Positions 23,811 through 33,338 are shown, counted from the stretch's first letter. The stretch: 37,579 bases of DNA from Mesorhizobium sp. LSJC280B00 (GCF_000502835.1 NZ_AYVL01000001.1:110165-147743), one strand, 5' to 3'. The notes: generated by a model not told the origin, from the sequence alone. Program-made: numbers and translations.

Positions 23811-24920
23811 ATGTCGCACAACACGTTCGGCCATCTTTTCCGCGTCACCACCTGGGGCGAAAGCCATGGGCCGGCGCTGGGCTGCGTCGTCGACGGCTGT
23901 CCACCAGGCATCCGCTTCAGCCGCGACGAGATCCAGGCCGAACTCGACAAGCGCCGCCCCGGCCAGTCACGTTTTGTGACGCAGCGTCGCGAACCTGACG
24001 AGGTCAAGGTCCTGTCCGGCTTCATCCTCGATGAGGACGGCGAGACGATGATCACCACCGGCACGCCGGTGTCGATGCTGATCGAGAACGTCGACCAGCG
24101 CTCCAAGGACTATGGCGACATCGCCCGCCAGTTCCGGCCGGGCCATGCCGACTACACTTACGAGGTCAAATACGGCCTGCGCGATTACCGCGGCGGCGGC
24201 CGCTCCTCGGCGCGTGAGACGGCGGCGCGGGTGGCGGCCGGAGCGCTTGCCCGCAAGGTCGTGCCCGGCATGGTGGTGCGCGGCGCGCTGGTGTCGATGG
24301 GCGATAAATCGATCGATCGCGCCAATTGGAACTGGAATTTCGTCGGCGACGCCGAAAACCCGTTCTTCACGCCTGATCCGGCGTCCGTCGCCGTCTTCAC
24401 CAAATATCTGGACGGCATCCGCAAGGCGGGCTCCTCGGTCGGTGCGGTCATCGAGATCGTCGCCGACGGCGTTCCGGCGGGGCTTGGCGCGCCGATCTAT
24501 GCCAAGCTCGACCAGGACATCGCCGCCGGCCTGATGTCGATCAACGCCGTCAAGGGCGTCGAGATCGGCAACGGTTTCGAGGCCGCCCGCATCACCGGCG
24601 AGGAGAATGCCGATGAGATGCGCATGGGCAATGACGGCAAGCCGGTCTTCCTATCCAACAACGCCGGCGGCATCCTCGGCGGCATCTCGACCGGCCAGGC
24701 GATCGTCGCGCGTTTCGCCGTCAAGCCGACCTCGTCGATCCTGACGCCGCGAAAGTCGATCGACAAGGACGGCAACGACGTCGAGATCATGACCAAGGGC
24801 CGCCACGATCCATGCGTCGGCATCCGCGCCGTGCCGATCGGCGAGGCGATGGTTGCCTGCGCCATTGCGGATCATTATCTGCGTCATCGGGGACAGACAG
24901 GTAGGGGAGTAGGGGAGTAG
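23811..24920 (+). CDS. aroC: Chorismate synthase
   Basis: FMN-dependent last step of the shikimate pathway, EPSP to chorismate. 369 residues. Seen: [20 protein letters not shown] (signature 1), [16 protein letters not shown] (signature 2), [24 protein letters not shown] N-terminal part, [14 protein letters not shown], the KPTSSI strand and [19 protein letters not shown]. The true C-terminus should be near HYLRHRGQ. The last six residues (GRGVGE) and the TAG stop come from the tandem repeat beginning at 24901, so the native end was overwritten. The palindromic repeats upstream leave about 35 bases for the start region. Confidence 0.95.
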   Translation: MSHNTFGHLFRVTTWGESHGPALGCVVDGCPPGIRFSRDEIQAELDKRRPGQSRFVTQRREPDEVKVLSGFILDEDGETMITTGTPVSMLIENVDQRSKDYGDIARQFRPGHADYTYEVKYGLRDYRGGGRSSARETAARVAAGALARKVVPGMVVRGALVSMGDKSIDRANWNWNFVGDAENPFFTPDPASVAVFTKYLDGIRKAGSSVGAVIEIVADGVPAGLGAPIYAKLDQDIAAGLMSINAVKGVEIGNGFEAARITGEENADEMRMGNDGKPVFLSNNAGGILGGISTGQAIVARFAVKPTSSILTPRKSIDKDGNDVEIMTKGRHDPCVGIRAVPIGEAMVACAIADHYLRHRGQTGRGVGE

Positions 24921-25017
24921 GGCAGTAGGGCAGTAGGGCAGTATGTTTATGTTAATGCCCGGCAGGCAGCCATTTTCGCTTTCCCCTACTGCCGTACTGC
25001 CCTATTCCCCTACTCCC
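24901..25017. repeat. Tandem GGGCAGTA repeats with inverted arm, spanning the aroC stop
   Basis: Left arm 24901-24943 is a run of 8-9-base units (GTAGGGGA, GTAGGGCA). Right arm 24981-25017 is its complement (CCCCTACTGCCGTACTGCCC, continuing to CTCCC). The middle is a 37-base loop. It occupies nearly the whole aroC-ribB gap. Confidence 0.85.
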
Positions 25018-25037
25018 TGCGAGCGAAGCGAGCACCC

Positions 25038-26138
25038 ATGCCTTACGACCAGAAGAAGATCGTTGAAGCCCTGCGCGCCTTCGAGCGCGGCGAGATCGTC
25101 GTCGTCATGGACGATGACGGACGCGAGAACGAGGGCGACCTGATCGTCGCCGCCGTCCATTGCACGCCGGAAAAGATGGCGTTCATCGTTCGCAACACGT
25201 CGGGCATCGTCTGCACGCCGATGCCGCGCGAGGAAGCAAAGCGGCTCAACCTGTCGCCGATGGTGGCCGACAATGATTCCGCCCACACCACTGCCTTTAC
25301 CGTCAGCGTCGACTTCAAGCACGGCACCACGACCGGCATTTCGGCCGACGACCGCACGCTGACGGTGCGCAATCTCGCCAACGGCAATGTCGGCGCCTCC
25401 GATTTCGTCCGCCCCGGCCACATCTTTCCGCTGATCGCGCGCGAAGGCGGCGTGCTGATGCGTTCGGGCCATACCGAAGCCGCTGTCGACCTCTGCAAGC
25501 TCGCCGGCCTGCCGCCGGTCGGCGTCATTTCCGAGCTGGTCAATGATGACGGCACTGTCATGCGTGGCCCGCAGGTGCAGGCCTTCGCGGAAAAGCACGG
25601 GTTGAAGCAGATTTCGGTTGCCGACCTAATCGCCTACCGGCAACGCAAGGAAACGCTGGTCGAGCGCGTCGCCTGTTCGGACATCGAGACGCCCGGCGGC
25701 AAGGCGCAGGTCTTCACCTACACGCTGCCCTGGGATTCCATGCATCACGTGGCGGTCGTCTTTGGCGATATCCGCGACGGCGTCGAGGTGCCGGTGCGCC
25801 TTCATTCCGAGGACGTGGTCAGCGACGTCTTCGGCACCAGCCACCGGCTGGACGCCATCATGAAGGCGATGGGCGAGCGCCAGCGCGGCGTCATCGTCTA
25901 TCTGCGCGAAGGCTCGGTCGGCGTCGCCCATCAGGAGCGCAAGCGGCCGGCTGCCGGCGACCGCGAGGATCATGAAGAGGCGCGCCGGCGCGAGAACGAA
26001 TGGCGCGAGATCGGCCTCGGCGCGCAAATCCTCAAGGATCTCGGCATTTCCTCGATCAATCTGATCGCCTCGCGCGAGCGCCATTATGTCGGCCTCGAAG
26101 GTTTTGGCATCCACATCGCCAAGACCGAGATTCTTTAG
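25038..26138 (+). CDS. ribB: 3,4-dihydroxy-2-butanone-4-phosphate synthase with degenerate GTP cyclohydrolase II domain
   Basis: Makes the four-carbon unit of riboflavin from ribulose 5-phosphate. 366 residues. The N-terminal domain (about 1-205) has the acidic metal loop DDDGRENEGDL, GIVCTPM, HTTAFTVSVD, TGISADDR, the FVRPGHIFPL segment and RSGHTEAAVDL. The C-terminal domain (about 210-366) keeps the GTP cyclohydrolase II shape (VPVRLHSEDVVSDVFGTS, GVIVYLREGSVG, GAQILKDLGI) but lacks the zinc cysteines (family C-x2-G-DxxGSxxCDC). The second activity is therefore probably lost, as in the RibBX proteins known from alphaproteobacteria. The ribosome site is weak, since the repeat reaches 20 bases from the start. 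Confidence 0.93.
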   Translation: MPYDQKKIVEALRAFERGEIVVVMDDDGRENEGDLIVAAVHCTPEKMAFIVRNTSGIVCTPMPREEAKRLNLSPMVADNDSAHTTAFTVSVDFKHGTTTGISADDRTLTVRNLANGNVGASDFVRPGHIFPLIAREGGVLMRSGHTEAAVDLCKLAGLPPVGVISELVNDDGTVMRGPQVQAFAEKHGLKQISVADLIAYRQRKETLVERVACSDIETPGGKAQVFTYTLPWDSMHHVAVVFGDIRDGVEVPVRLHSEDVVSDVFGTSHRLDAIMKAMGERQRGVIVYLREGSVGVAHQERKRPAAGDREDHEEARRRENEWREIGLGAQILKDLGISSINLIASRERHYVGLEGFGIHIAKTEIL

Positions 26139-26160
26139 GCCATTCTCACGATGCTGGTAT

Positions 26161-26189
26161 GCGTCCGGCCCCGCCTCGGGGCCGGACGC
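26161..26189. terminator. Strong hairpin between ribB and the MFS gene
   Basis: A perfect 13-bp stem, GCGTCCGGCCCCG and CGGGGCCGGACGC, with a three-base loop, placed between two convergent genes. No T-run follows on either side, so it is a likely but not classic bidirectional terminator. Confidence 0.65.
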
Positions 26190-26197
26190 ACCGGAAA

Positions 26198-27421
26198 CTA
26201 TTCCGCAGCGACCGCGGCTGCGTCGCATGCAGCCATCTCGCAGTTCGGCGCGGCAAGGCTGCGCTGGCCGGCGAGCACGATGACCAGCGCGATTGTGCCC
26301 GATGCCACCGATACCCAGAACCCGTTCTGCGCGCCGAAAGCGTCCACCACCCAGCCGGCGGCGAACGAGCCGAGCGCCATGCCGATGCCGATGCCGGTCA
26401 TCACCCAGGTCACGCCTTCGGTCAGCACCGCCTCGGGCACGCGCCGTTCGATCAGGCCGAATGCCGTGATGAAGGTCGGCGAAATCGCCACGCCGCTGAC
26501 GAAGACGGCCAGTGCCAGCAGCGGTACTGTGTCGGCGACGAGCAGCGGCAGCGTGGTAAGCGCAATGATGGCGATTGCGATGGCAAGCTGAATTTGCAGC
26601 GGCAGTTTCAGGTTCAGGGCGCCGATGATGATGCCGACGACGAACGATCCGAGCGCGTAGACACCGATGACGAAGCTGGCGGCCCCTGGCTGGCCAAGCT
26701 CCTTGGTGATCGCCACCGTGCTCACCTCCGTGGTGGCGAAGGTCGCGCCGATGAAGATCAGGGCCAAGGTGATGATCTGGACCGGCCGCAGGCGGATTGC
26801 CGAGCCGCCTGAATCATGTTCCACCGGTCGGGCTCGCGGTTCGGTCGAGCGCTGCAGGATGAAGGCCGTCGAACCGAAGGCGAGGAACAATGTGCTCGCG
26901 AGCACTCCCGCTTCCGGGAAAAGCGCGACGCTCAGCCCTACCGACAGCGATGCGCCGGCTATGTACACCAGTTCGTCCGCCGCCGACTCGAAGGCGAACG
27001 CCGTGTTCAGCTCGGGGCGGTTGCGAAAAATCTCGGTCCAGCGTGCGCGCACCATTGCCGGGATGCTGGGCATGACGGCGGCGAGCAGCGCCGAGACGAA
27101 TAGCGTCCATATCGGCCAATGCTGATTGGCCGCCGCAATCAGGATCGCGAAAGCGAGCGTGGAAATCACAGTGGTCGGCACCACAATCCGCGTCTGGCCG
27201 AGGCGGTCCACCAGCCGTGATACCTGCGGGGCGACGAAAGCGTTGGCCAGCGCATATGTCGCGGAGACGGCGCCGGCCAGCCAGTATTCGCCATCGGTCT
27301 GCGACAGCATCGCGACGATCCCGATCGGAGCCATGGCGATCGGCAGCCGGGCAGCGAAGCCGGCGGCGGCAAAGCCCTTGGCGCCGGGCGCGCGAAAGAT
27401 CTGGGAATAGGGATTTTGCAT
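26198..27421 (-). CDS. MFS transporter, regulated by the divergent TetR gene
   Basis: Major facilitator superfamily inner-membrane carrier, probably a drug or metabolite exporter. 407 residues with about 12 hydrophobic segments, e.g. GFAARLPIAMAPIGIVAML, VISTLAFAILIAAANQ, LFVSALLAAVMPSIPAMV, IQLAIAIAIIALTTLPLLVA, and a final segment ending LVIVLAGQRSL. The loop VSRLVDRLGQTRIVV after the second helix is the MFS motif-A position. The start MQNPYSQIF at 27421 has GAGGAG 8 bases upstream. It faces the tetR gene across three operators, so the regulator very likely represses it. The substrate cannot be read. Confidence 0.88.
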   Translation of the reverse strand: MQNPYSQIFRAPGAKGFAAAGFAARLPIAMAPIGIVAMLSQTDGEYWLAGAVSATYALANAFVAPQVSRLVDRLGQTRIVVPTTVISTLAFAILIAAANQHWPIWTLFVSALLAAVMPSIPAMVRARWTEIFRNRPELNTAFAFESAADELVYIAGASLSVGLSVALFPEAGVLASTLFLAFGSTAFILQRSTEPRARPVEHDSGGSAIRLRPVQIITLALIFIGATFATTEVSTVAITKELGQPGAASFVIGVYALGSFVVGIIIGALNLKLPLQIQLAIAIAIIALTTLPLLVADTVPLLALAVFVSGVAISPTFITAFGLIERRVPEAVLTEGVTWVMTGIGIGMALGSFAAGWVVDAFGAQNGFWVSVASGTIALVIVLAGQRSLAAPNCEMAACDAAAVAAE

Positions 27422-27457
27422 GGTCTGGCTCCTCGACAACGGCCGGTTCGGCGATTA

Positions 27458-27523
27458 CATACGTGGCGTATGAATTTAAATAGATCATACGCGGCGTATG
27501 TCAATTGGCATACGAAGCGTATG
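27458..27523. promoter_or_regulatory. Three copies of the CATACG-N3-CGTATG operator
   Basis: Perfect 6-bp inverted repeats with a three-base centre at 27458-27472, 27486-27500 and 27509-27523, in the gap between the MFS and tetR starts. Centres are 28 and 23 bases apart. It is a textbook arrangement for an autoregulated TetR/exporter pair. Confidence 0.88.
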
Positions 27524-27539
27524 TTAATAGGGCCAGAGC

Positions 27540-28193
27540 ATGCACAGACCACGCAAGGAGATGATTGCCGAAACCCGCGCCAAGCTGATTGCCGCGGCAC
27601 GCCACGCCTTCGGTACGCTCGGCTATGCCGAAGCCTCGATGGACGATTTCACGGCATCGGCCGGGCTGACGCGCGGCGCGCTCTATCATCACTTCGGCGA
27701 CAAGAAGGGCCTTCTCCAGGCGGTCATCGCCGAGATCGATGCCGAAATGTCGGCCCGGCTGAAGGTCGTTTCGGCCAAGCCGGACAATCTCTGGCAGGGC
27801 TTTGTCGACGAATGCACCGCTTATATCGAGATGGCGCTGGAGCCGGAGATCCAGCGTATTGTGCTTCGCGACGGGCCGGCGGTGCTCGGCGATCCATCGC
27901 AATGGCCAAGCCAGAGCACATGCATCCGCTCGATGACAGAGAGCCTGCAAAGACTGAGCGACGGGGGGACAATTCTCGCCGTCGATCCCGAAGCCGCGGC
28001 AAGGCTGGTCAGCGGCGCCTCGTTGCATGCGGCGCAGTGGATCGCAAATTCGAACGATCCTGAAGCGACATCGAAGAAGGCAGTGAGGGCGTTCAAGGTT
28101 CTTCTGGAAGGGCTGCTCAATCGCACCGGCAAGCTGCCTCAGCCTGATCGATCGTCAGCGAAGCAGCCCCAGATTGACCGATCACCGGCCTGA
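27540..28193 (+). CDS. TetR/AcrR family transcriptional regulator
   Basis: One-component repressor. 217 residues. The N-terminal helix-turn-helix is typical: RAKLIAAARHAFGTLGYAEAS, then MDDFTASAGLTRGALYHHFGDKKGLLQAVI (about 10-65). The ligand domain (70-200) is variable and its ligand is unknown. The C-terminal tail (PQPDRSSAKQPQIDRSPA) is a short imperfect repeat, probably disordered. It is expected to bind the three operators just upstream and to control itself and the MFS gene. Confidence 0.92.
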   Translation: MHRPRKEMIAETRAKLIAAARHAFGTLGYAEASMDDFTASAGLTRGALYHHFGDKKGLLQAVIAEIDAEMSARLKVVSAKPDNLWQGFVDECTAYIEMALEPEIQRIVLRDGPAVLGDPSQWPSQSTCIRSMTESLQRLSDGGTILAVDPEAAARLVSGASLHAAQWIANSNDPEATSKKAVRAFKVLLEGLLNRTGKLPQPDRSSAKQPQIDRSPA

Positions 28194-28326
28194 GGCCATT
28201 CTTTTCGCCGATCCCAGGCGGCTCGCGGTGGGCTCAGCCGACGCCGGTTGCCTAAACCCTGTTGAACATCGCCTCACCAGCGCGCGAAAACATGGCCAAA
28301 GCGGCGAGGCGCGCCTATATCGGGGC

Positions 28327-29253
28327 ATGGTCACGAGACTTTACACCCACCCGATTTTCCTCGAGCACATAACACCGCCCGGTCATCCGGAGCGGCCGGA
28401 CCGTTTGCGCGCCATAGAGCGTGTGCTTGACGACGAGGCCTTCGCGGCGCTCGATCGCGTCCAGGCGCCCGAAGGCGACGAGGCAACCATCCTCTACGCG
28501 CATCCGCCCGAATTCGTCGAACGTGTCCGCGCAGCGATTCCGGACACCGGCATCGCCCGTATCGACGCCGACACCACCGCCAGCCCGAAGAGTTGGCAGG
28601 CGGCCGTGACCGCGATCGGCGCAGCCAACGCCGCGGTCGACGACGTCTTCACCGGCCGTGCCGAAAACGTCTTCGTCGCCGCACGGCCGCCCGGCCATCA
28701 TGCCGAAAAGACCACCTCCATGGGCTTTTGCCTGTTCAACACCGCCGCGATCGCGGCACGCTACGCGCAGAAGAACCATGGCGCCGACCGCGTCGCCGTC
28801 GTCGACTGGGATGTGCATCACGGCAACGGCACGCAGGACATTTTCTGGGACGATCCATCGGTGCTCTATTGCTCGACACACCAGATGCCGCTTTACCCGG
28901 GAACCGGGGCCGTGAGCGAAACCGGCGCCGGCAACATCGTCAACGCGCCGCTGGCGCCGCAGAGCGGCAGCGATAGTTTCCGCGACGCCTTTCTGTCACG
29001 CATCCTGCCGGCGCTCGACAATTTTGCGCCCGACCTCATCATCATCTCCGCCGGTTTCGATGCCCACCACCGCGATCCGCTGGCCGAGATCAACCTGACC
29101 GAGGATGATTTCGACTGGGCGACCGGCCAGTTGCTCGAACGAGCCGGGCGCCGTAGCCGCAACCGGCTCGTCAGCGTGCTCGAGGGCGGCTACGATCTGC
29201 AGGGATTGGCATTTTCAGTCGCCGCCCATGTCGGGCGGCTGATGAAGGGATAG
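28327..29253 (+). CDS. Histone deacetylase family protein (acetoin utilisation AcuC-like)
   Basis: Zinc hydrolase that removes acetyl groups from lysines, polyamines or other amines. 308 residues. The metal and catalytic positions are present: RPPGHHAEKTTSMGF (tandem His), DWDVHHGNGTQDIF (Asp and His zinc ligands), SAGFDAHHRDPLAEI (third ligand) and EGGYDLQGLA (catalytic Tyr). TTG/GTG codons exist further upstream, but the family N-terminus (TRLYTHPIFLEHITPPGHPERPDR) fixes the start at 28327. xseB follows with no gap, so the two are cotranscribed. Confidence 0.92.
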   Translation: MVTRLYTHPIFLEHITPPGHPERPDRLRAIERVLDDEAFAALDRVQAPEGDEATILYAHPPEFVERVRAAIPDTGIARIDADTTASPKSWQAAVTAIGAANAAVDDVFTGRAENVFVAARPPGHHAEKTTSMGFCLFNTAAIAARYAQKNHGADRVAVVDWDVHHGNGTQDIFWDDPSVLYCSTHQMPLYPGTGAVSETGAGNIVNAPLAPQSGSDSFRDAFLSRILPALDNFAPDLIIISAGFDAHHRDPLAEINLTEDDFDWATGQLLERAGRRSRNRLVSVLEGGYDLQGLAFSVAAHVGRLMKG

Positions 29254-29508
29254 ATGATGGCTGGTGAGACTAACGAGGATGTCAAGGCGATGAGCTTCGA
29301 GCAGGCGCTCGAGGCGCTGGAGAGGATCGTCGACGATCTGGAGCGCGGCGACGTTCCGCTCGACCAGTCGATCCGCATCTACGAGCGCGGCGAGGCGCTG
29401 AAGGCGCATTGCGACCGGCTGCTGAAGGCGGCCGAGGACAAGGTCGAGAAAATCAGGCTGTCGCGTGACGGCAAGCCGGTGGGGACAGAGCCGTTGGACG
29501 CGGATTGA
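29254..29508 (+). CDS. xseB: Exodeoxyribonuclease VII small subunit
   Basis: Small helical subunit that joins XseA to degrade single-stranded DNA. 84 residues with the family core [52 protein letters not shown]. The start ATG follows the HDAC stop directly; a second ATG three bases on is equally possible. It lies upstream of dxs in an order common in proteobacteria, with two extra genes in between here. Confidence 0.93.
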   Translation: MMAGETNEDVKAMSFEQALEALERIVDDLERGDVPLDQSIRIYERGEALKAHCDRLLKAAEDKVEKIRLSRDGKPVGTEPLDAD

Positions 29509-29617
29509 GGCGCGGCCTCGAACGACAATTTTGCTTACCGGCTTTGGACATCATCACGATTGAGGGTAAAACTCATCCCGTTTGAAACGGCTCCAGGACG
29601 AGAGGAGATTGCGAACG

Positions 29618-29884
29618 ATGTGCAGAAACATCAAAACCCTGTTCAATTTCGATCCGCCGGCAACCAATGACGAGGTCCGCGATGCCGCGCTTCAGTTCGT
29701 CCGCAAGCTGAGCGGAACGACGCGGCCGTCGAAACAGAACCAGCATGCGTTCGACCATGCCGTCGAGGCCATTGCCGCCTCGGCGCGCGAATTGCTCGAC
29801 AGCCTCGAGACGACGCAGCATCCGCGCAATCGCGAAGAGGTGGCGGCCAAGGCGAAGGCCAAATCCGTACTTCGCTTCGCCTGA
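29618..29884 (+). CDS. DUF2277 domain protein
   Basis: An 88-residue protein with the DUF2277 opening MCRNIKTLFNFDPPATNDEV and a helical body (DAALQFVRKLSGTTRPSKQN, AVEAIAASARELLDSLET), ending in KAKSVLRFA. Function unknown. The start is set by the AGGAG site about 9 bases upstream and by the family N-terminus; an in-frame ATG at 29582 adds sequence unlike the family. The downstream pirin gene uses a ribosome site that overlaps this stop, so the two are coupled. Confidence 0.88.
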   Translation: MCRNIKTLFNFDPPATNDEVRDAALQFVRKLSGTTRPSKQNQHAFDHAVEAIAASARELLDSLETTQHPRNREEVAAKAKAKSVLRFA

Positions 29885-29893
29885 GGAGACCGC

Positions 29894-30814
29894 GTGAGCT
29901 TCTTTCCCGGAAACGATCCGCAGATGGGCGATGCCTTCGCCAGCGATCAGATCGAGCTGATGGTCATTCCGAACGCCAAGGACATCGGCGGATTTCAGGT
30001 TCGCCGCGCCTTGCCGACGGCCAGGCGCCGGCTGGTCGGACCCTTCATCTTCTTCGACCGCATGGGTCCAGCCGTACTGCGAGCGGGCCAGGCGCTCGAC
30101 GTGCGTCCGCACCCACATATCGGCCTGTCTACGGTGACTTACCTGTTCGATGGCAAGATCAGGCACCGCGATTCGCTCGGCACCGAGATGGTAATCCAGC
30201 CCGGGGACGTGAATTTGATGACCGCCGGCCGTGGCATCGTCCATTCGGAGCGCACGCCGGAAGAACTGCGCGGCGCGCCGATGTCGGTTTCCGGCCTGCA
30301 GACATGGCTGGCGCTGCCGGACGGCAAGGAAGAAGTCGCGCCGGTCTTCGAAAACACCGCGGCCCTGCGCCTGCCCGAAATCGATGCGGAGGGGGTTAGC
30401 GGCCGTGTGATCATCGGTGCGTTTTCCGGACTGCGCTCCCCGGTCGCCACCGCTTCGGACACGCTTTATGCCGATCTCAGGCTGGCGCCGGGTGCCAGCG
30501 TGAAAATCCCGGCCGATGCCGAGGAGCGCGCCATCTATACGCTGGAAGGCGAGGTTTCGATATCCGGTGACCGCTTCCCGGCCGAGCGGCTGCTGGTTTT
30601 CCGGCCCGGTGATGAAATCGTTGTCTCATCGGAACGCGGCGCCCATTTCATGCTGTTTGGCGGCGCTTCGCTCGGTTCGAAACGTTATATCTGGTGGAAT
30701 TTCGTATCGTCCTCAAAGGAACGCATCGAGCAGGCGAAAGAAGAATGGAAGACGGGCCGCTTCGATATCGTTCCTGGAGACGAGCAAGAGTTCATCCCGC
30801 TGCCCGAAAGCTGA
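29894..30814 (+). CDS. Pirin family protein
   Basis: Bicupin protein; relatives act as metal-bound quercetinases or regulators, but most have unknown roles. 306 residues. The first cupin has the metal-ligand segment VRPHPHIGLSTVTYLFDGKI with two histidines and the later GRGIVHSERTPEE containing His and Glu. The C-terminal cupin has IYTLEGEVSISGDRF and LLVFRPGDEIVVSS. The start is a GTG at 29894 with GAGGAG 6 bases upstream, overlapping the stop of DUF2277. Confidence 0.9.
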   Translation: MSFFPGNDPQMGDAFASDQIELMVIPNAKDIGGFQVRRALPTARRRLVGPFIFFDRMGPAVLRAGQALDVRPHPHIGLSTVTYLFDGKIRHRDSLGTEMVIQPGDVNLMTAGRGIVHSERTPEELRGAPMSVSGLQTWLALPDGKEEVAPVFENTAALRLPEIDAEGVSGRVIIGAFSGLRSPVATASDTLYADLRLAPGASVKIPADAEERAIYTLEGEVSISGDRFPAERLLVFRPGDEIVVSSERGAHFMLFGGASLGSKRYIWWNFVSSSKERIEQAKEEWKTGRFDIVPGDEQEFIPLPES

Positions 30815-30895
30815 TGCGCGTTACCGCCACATTTACATTCGCCGGCCAGCGGCATATTTCACGATGAACAGAAAATCTGACCAGGCTCGCAAACA

Positions 30896-32809
30896 GTGAA
30901 CGCAAAGCCCGATACGCCGCTTCTCGACAAGGTCCGCGTCCCAGCCGATTTGCGCACGCTTGCCGAAGGCGACCTGCCGCAGCTGGCGTCAGAGCTTCGC
31001 GCCGAACTGATCGACGTCGTTTCCCACACCGGGGGCCATCTCGGCGCCGGCCTCGGCGTCGTTGAACTGACTGTCGCGCTGCATTACGTCTTCAACACGC
31101 CGGACGACCGGCTGATCTGGGACGTCGGCCACCAGGCTTATCCGCACAAGATCCTGACCGGCCGCCGCGACCGCATCCGCACGCTGCGGCAGGAGGGCGG
31201 CCTGTCCGGCTTCACGCGTCGCGTCGAGAGCGAATACGATCCGTTCGGCGCAGCCCACTCCTCGACCTCGATTTCAGCCGGCCTCGGCATGGCGATGGCG
31301 CGCGATCTGTCCGATGGCCGCAACAATGTCATTGCCGTCATCGGCGACGGCGCCATGTCGGCCGGCATGGCCTATGAGGCGATGAACAATGCCGGCGCAC
31401 TCGATGCCCGGCTGATCGTCATCTTGAACGACAACGATATGTCGATCGCTCCGCCGACCGGCGCAATGAGCGCCTATCTGGCCCGTCTGGCGTCGGGCAA
31501 GACCTATCTAGGCTTGCGCGATTTCGGCAAGAAGCTGACGTCGTATCTCGGCGAGCGCGCCGATCGCGCCATCAAGCGAGCGGTCGAGCATGCGCGCGGT
31601 TACGTCACCGGCGGCACGTTGTTCGAGGAAATGGGGTTCTACCACATCGGCCCGATCGACGGTCACAACCTCGAGCACCTGATCCCGGTGCTGAAGAACG
31701 TCCGCGACAATGCCGACGGCCCGGTGCTGATCCATGTCGTGACCCAGAAGGGCAAGGGCTACGCCCCGGCCGAGGCGGCGGCCGACAAATATCATGGCGT
31801 CAACAAATTCGACGTCATCACCGGCGCCCAGGCCAAGGCGCCCGCCAATGCGCCGAGCTACACCAAGGTGTTTGCCGAAAGCCTGATCCAGGAGGCCCGA
31901 GAGGACGACCGCATCGTCGCCATCACCGCCGCCATGCCGAACGGCACCGGGCTTGATCTGTTCGGCGAAGCGTTTCCGGCGAGGACCTTCGATGTCGGCA
32001 TCGCCGAGCAACATGCGGTGACCTTCGCCGCCGGCCTTGCCACGGAAGGCTTCAAGCCTTTCGCGGCGATCTACTCGACCTTCCTGCAGCGCGCCTACGA
32101 CCAGGTCGTCCACGACGTGGCGATCCAGAAATTGCCGGTGCGCTTTCCGATCGATCGCGCCGGCTTCGTCGGCGCCGATGGTGCCACCCATTGCGGCGCC
32201 TTCGACACGACCTTCCTGGCGACGCTGCCCGGTTTCGTCGTCATGGCCGCGGCCGATGAGGCCGAGCTGCGCCACATGGTACGCACCGCCGCAAGCTACG
32301 ATGACGGCCCGATCGCCTTCCGCTACCCGCGCGGTAACGGCGTTGGTGTCGAGATGCCGCAACGCGGCTCGGTATTGGAGATCGGCAAGGGCCGGATCGT
32401 CAGGGAAGGCACCAAGGTTGCGCTGCTTTCCTTCGGCACCAGGCTGCAGGATTGCCTGGCCGCGGCCGAGGAGCTTGGCGCGGCCGGGCTTTCGACCACG
32501 GTCGCCGATGCCCGTTTTGCCAAGCCGCTCGACGAGGACCTGATCCGGCGGCTGGCCCGTTCACACGAGATACTGGTGACGGTGGAAGAGGGCGCGGTCG
32601 GCGGCTTCGCCAGCCATGTGCTGCAGTTCCTGGCCCATGAAGGGCTGCTGGAGAGCGGCCTGAAGGTGCGCCCGCTGGTGCTGCCCGATACATTTGTCGA
32701 CCATGCCAAGCCGGAAAAGATGTATGCCGATGCCGGGCTGGACAGCGCCGGCATCGTGCGCACCGTGTTCGTGGCGCTGGGGCATACCGCGCAGGCCCAG
32801 CGCGCCTAG
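30896..32809 (+). CDS. dxs: 1-deoxy-D-xylulose-5-phosphate synthase
   Basis: Thiamine diphosphate enzyme that condenses pyruvate and glyceraldehyde 3-phosphate, the first step of the MEP isoprenoid pathway (also feeding thiamine and B6 synthesis). 637 residues. Seen: [37 protein letters not shown], the TPP motif [17 protein letters not shown] with the NDND loop, [30 protein letters not shown] with the catalytic Glu, [22 protein letters not shown], and the C-terminal transketolase domain. The start is a GTG at 30896 with a weak ribosome site. Confidence 0.96.
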   Translation: MNAKPDTPLLDKVRVPADLRTLAEGDLPQLASELRAELIDVVSHTGGHLGAGLGVVELTVALHYVFNTPDDRLIWDVGHQAYPHKILTGRRDRIRTLRQEGGLSGFTRRVESEYDPFGAAHSSTSISAGLGMAMARDLSDGRNNVIAVIGDGAMSAGMAYEAMNNAGALDARLIVILNDNDMSIAPPTGAMSAYLARLASGKTYLGLRDFGKKLTSYLGERADRAIKRAVEHARGYVTGGTLFEEMGFYHIGPIDGHNLEHLIPVLKNVRDNADGPVLIHVVTQKGKGYAPAEAAADKYHGVNKFDVITGAQAKAPANAPSYTKVFAESLIQEAREDDRIVAITAAMPNGTGLDLFGEAFPARTFDVGIAEQHAVTFAAGLATEGFKPFAAIYSTFLQRAYDQVVHDVAIQKLPVRFPIDRAGFVGADGATHCGAFDTTFLATLPGFVVMAAADEAELRHMVRTAASYDDGPIAFRYPRGNGVGVEMPQRGSVLEIGKGRIVREGTKVALLSFGTRLQDCLAAAEELGAAGLSTTVADARFAKPLDEDLIRRLARSHEILVTVEEGAVGGFASHVLQFLAHEGLLESGLKVRPLVLPDTFVDHAKPEKMYADAGLDSAGIVRTVFVALGHTAQAQRA

Positions 32810-33018
32810 CTTTTAGACGCATTCCCGCGACGCCGACGCGATTCAACTTGGCTGCAAGATGCTAGTCTGAATCAATATCTCAAACGCTTGAATCAAATTA
32901 CCGGCGAACAATCGTAACATGCTGTTTACGCTGCCGTTTGGCGATTTGCTTACCGTGTCCTTTGGCCGTTCTTCAACGCTGCCCTGCTAGAAGGCAACAG
33001 GCAGGGGAAAGCAGACCA

Positions 33019-33270
33019 ATGAGATCGCTTTTGGGCGGCATCGCGCTTGCGGCCATCTTCGTCTTGTCGGCTACAGCCGAAACGCGCTACGACCGCAAAC
33101 TCGAAGAGGCGGTGATGGGCGTCGTCGCCGGCAAGATCGGCGAAATCCGTGGCGGCTTCTCCTACAAGCAGGCGCCGCAATTCGCCGTCGTGCCCGATAC
33201 CTTGCCGAAGGCGTCCAGTTCCGCTGACCGGCGCGCACACAGGTGTCCGGCGACAGCAGCGACGGTCTGA
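33019..33270 (+). CDS. Small exported protein, probably frameshifted at its 3' end
   Basis: An unrecognised 83-residue protein with a signal peptide (MRSLLGGIALAAIFVLSATA) and AGGGGAAAG about 9 bases before the start. The middle (ETRYDRKLEEAVMGVVAGKI) is helical. After about residue 70 the sequence turns Arg/Ala-rich (SADRRAHRCPATAATV). In another frame, bases 33240-33311 read sensibly as SSDGLTPAVERRVSRTIF followed by a stop, so a small insertion or deletion near 33225-33240 probably moved the frame. Downstream is a decayed half of the rhizobial GCATGA palindrome. Confidence 0.6.
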   Translation: MRSLLGGIALAAIFVLSATAETRYDRKLEEAVMGVVAGKIGEIRGGFSYKQAPQFAVVPDTLPKASSSADRRAHRCPATAATV

Positions 33271-33338
33271 CGCCGGCCGTCGAACGGCGGGTTTCGCGGA
33301 CCATATTCTAAAGCATGATCCCGAAGAGACTCTAGAAA

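Noticed and set aside
24921..25037. FMN riboswitch before ribB
   Set aside because: None of the conserved RFN-element segments are present; the gap is tandem and inverted repeat.
33312..33330. Regulatory hairpin after the small exported protein
   Set aside because: It is only a left half of the rhizobial GCATGA palindrome; the right half is missing, so no stable hairpin is expected.
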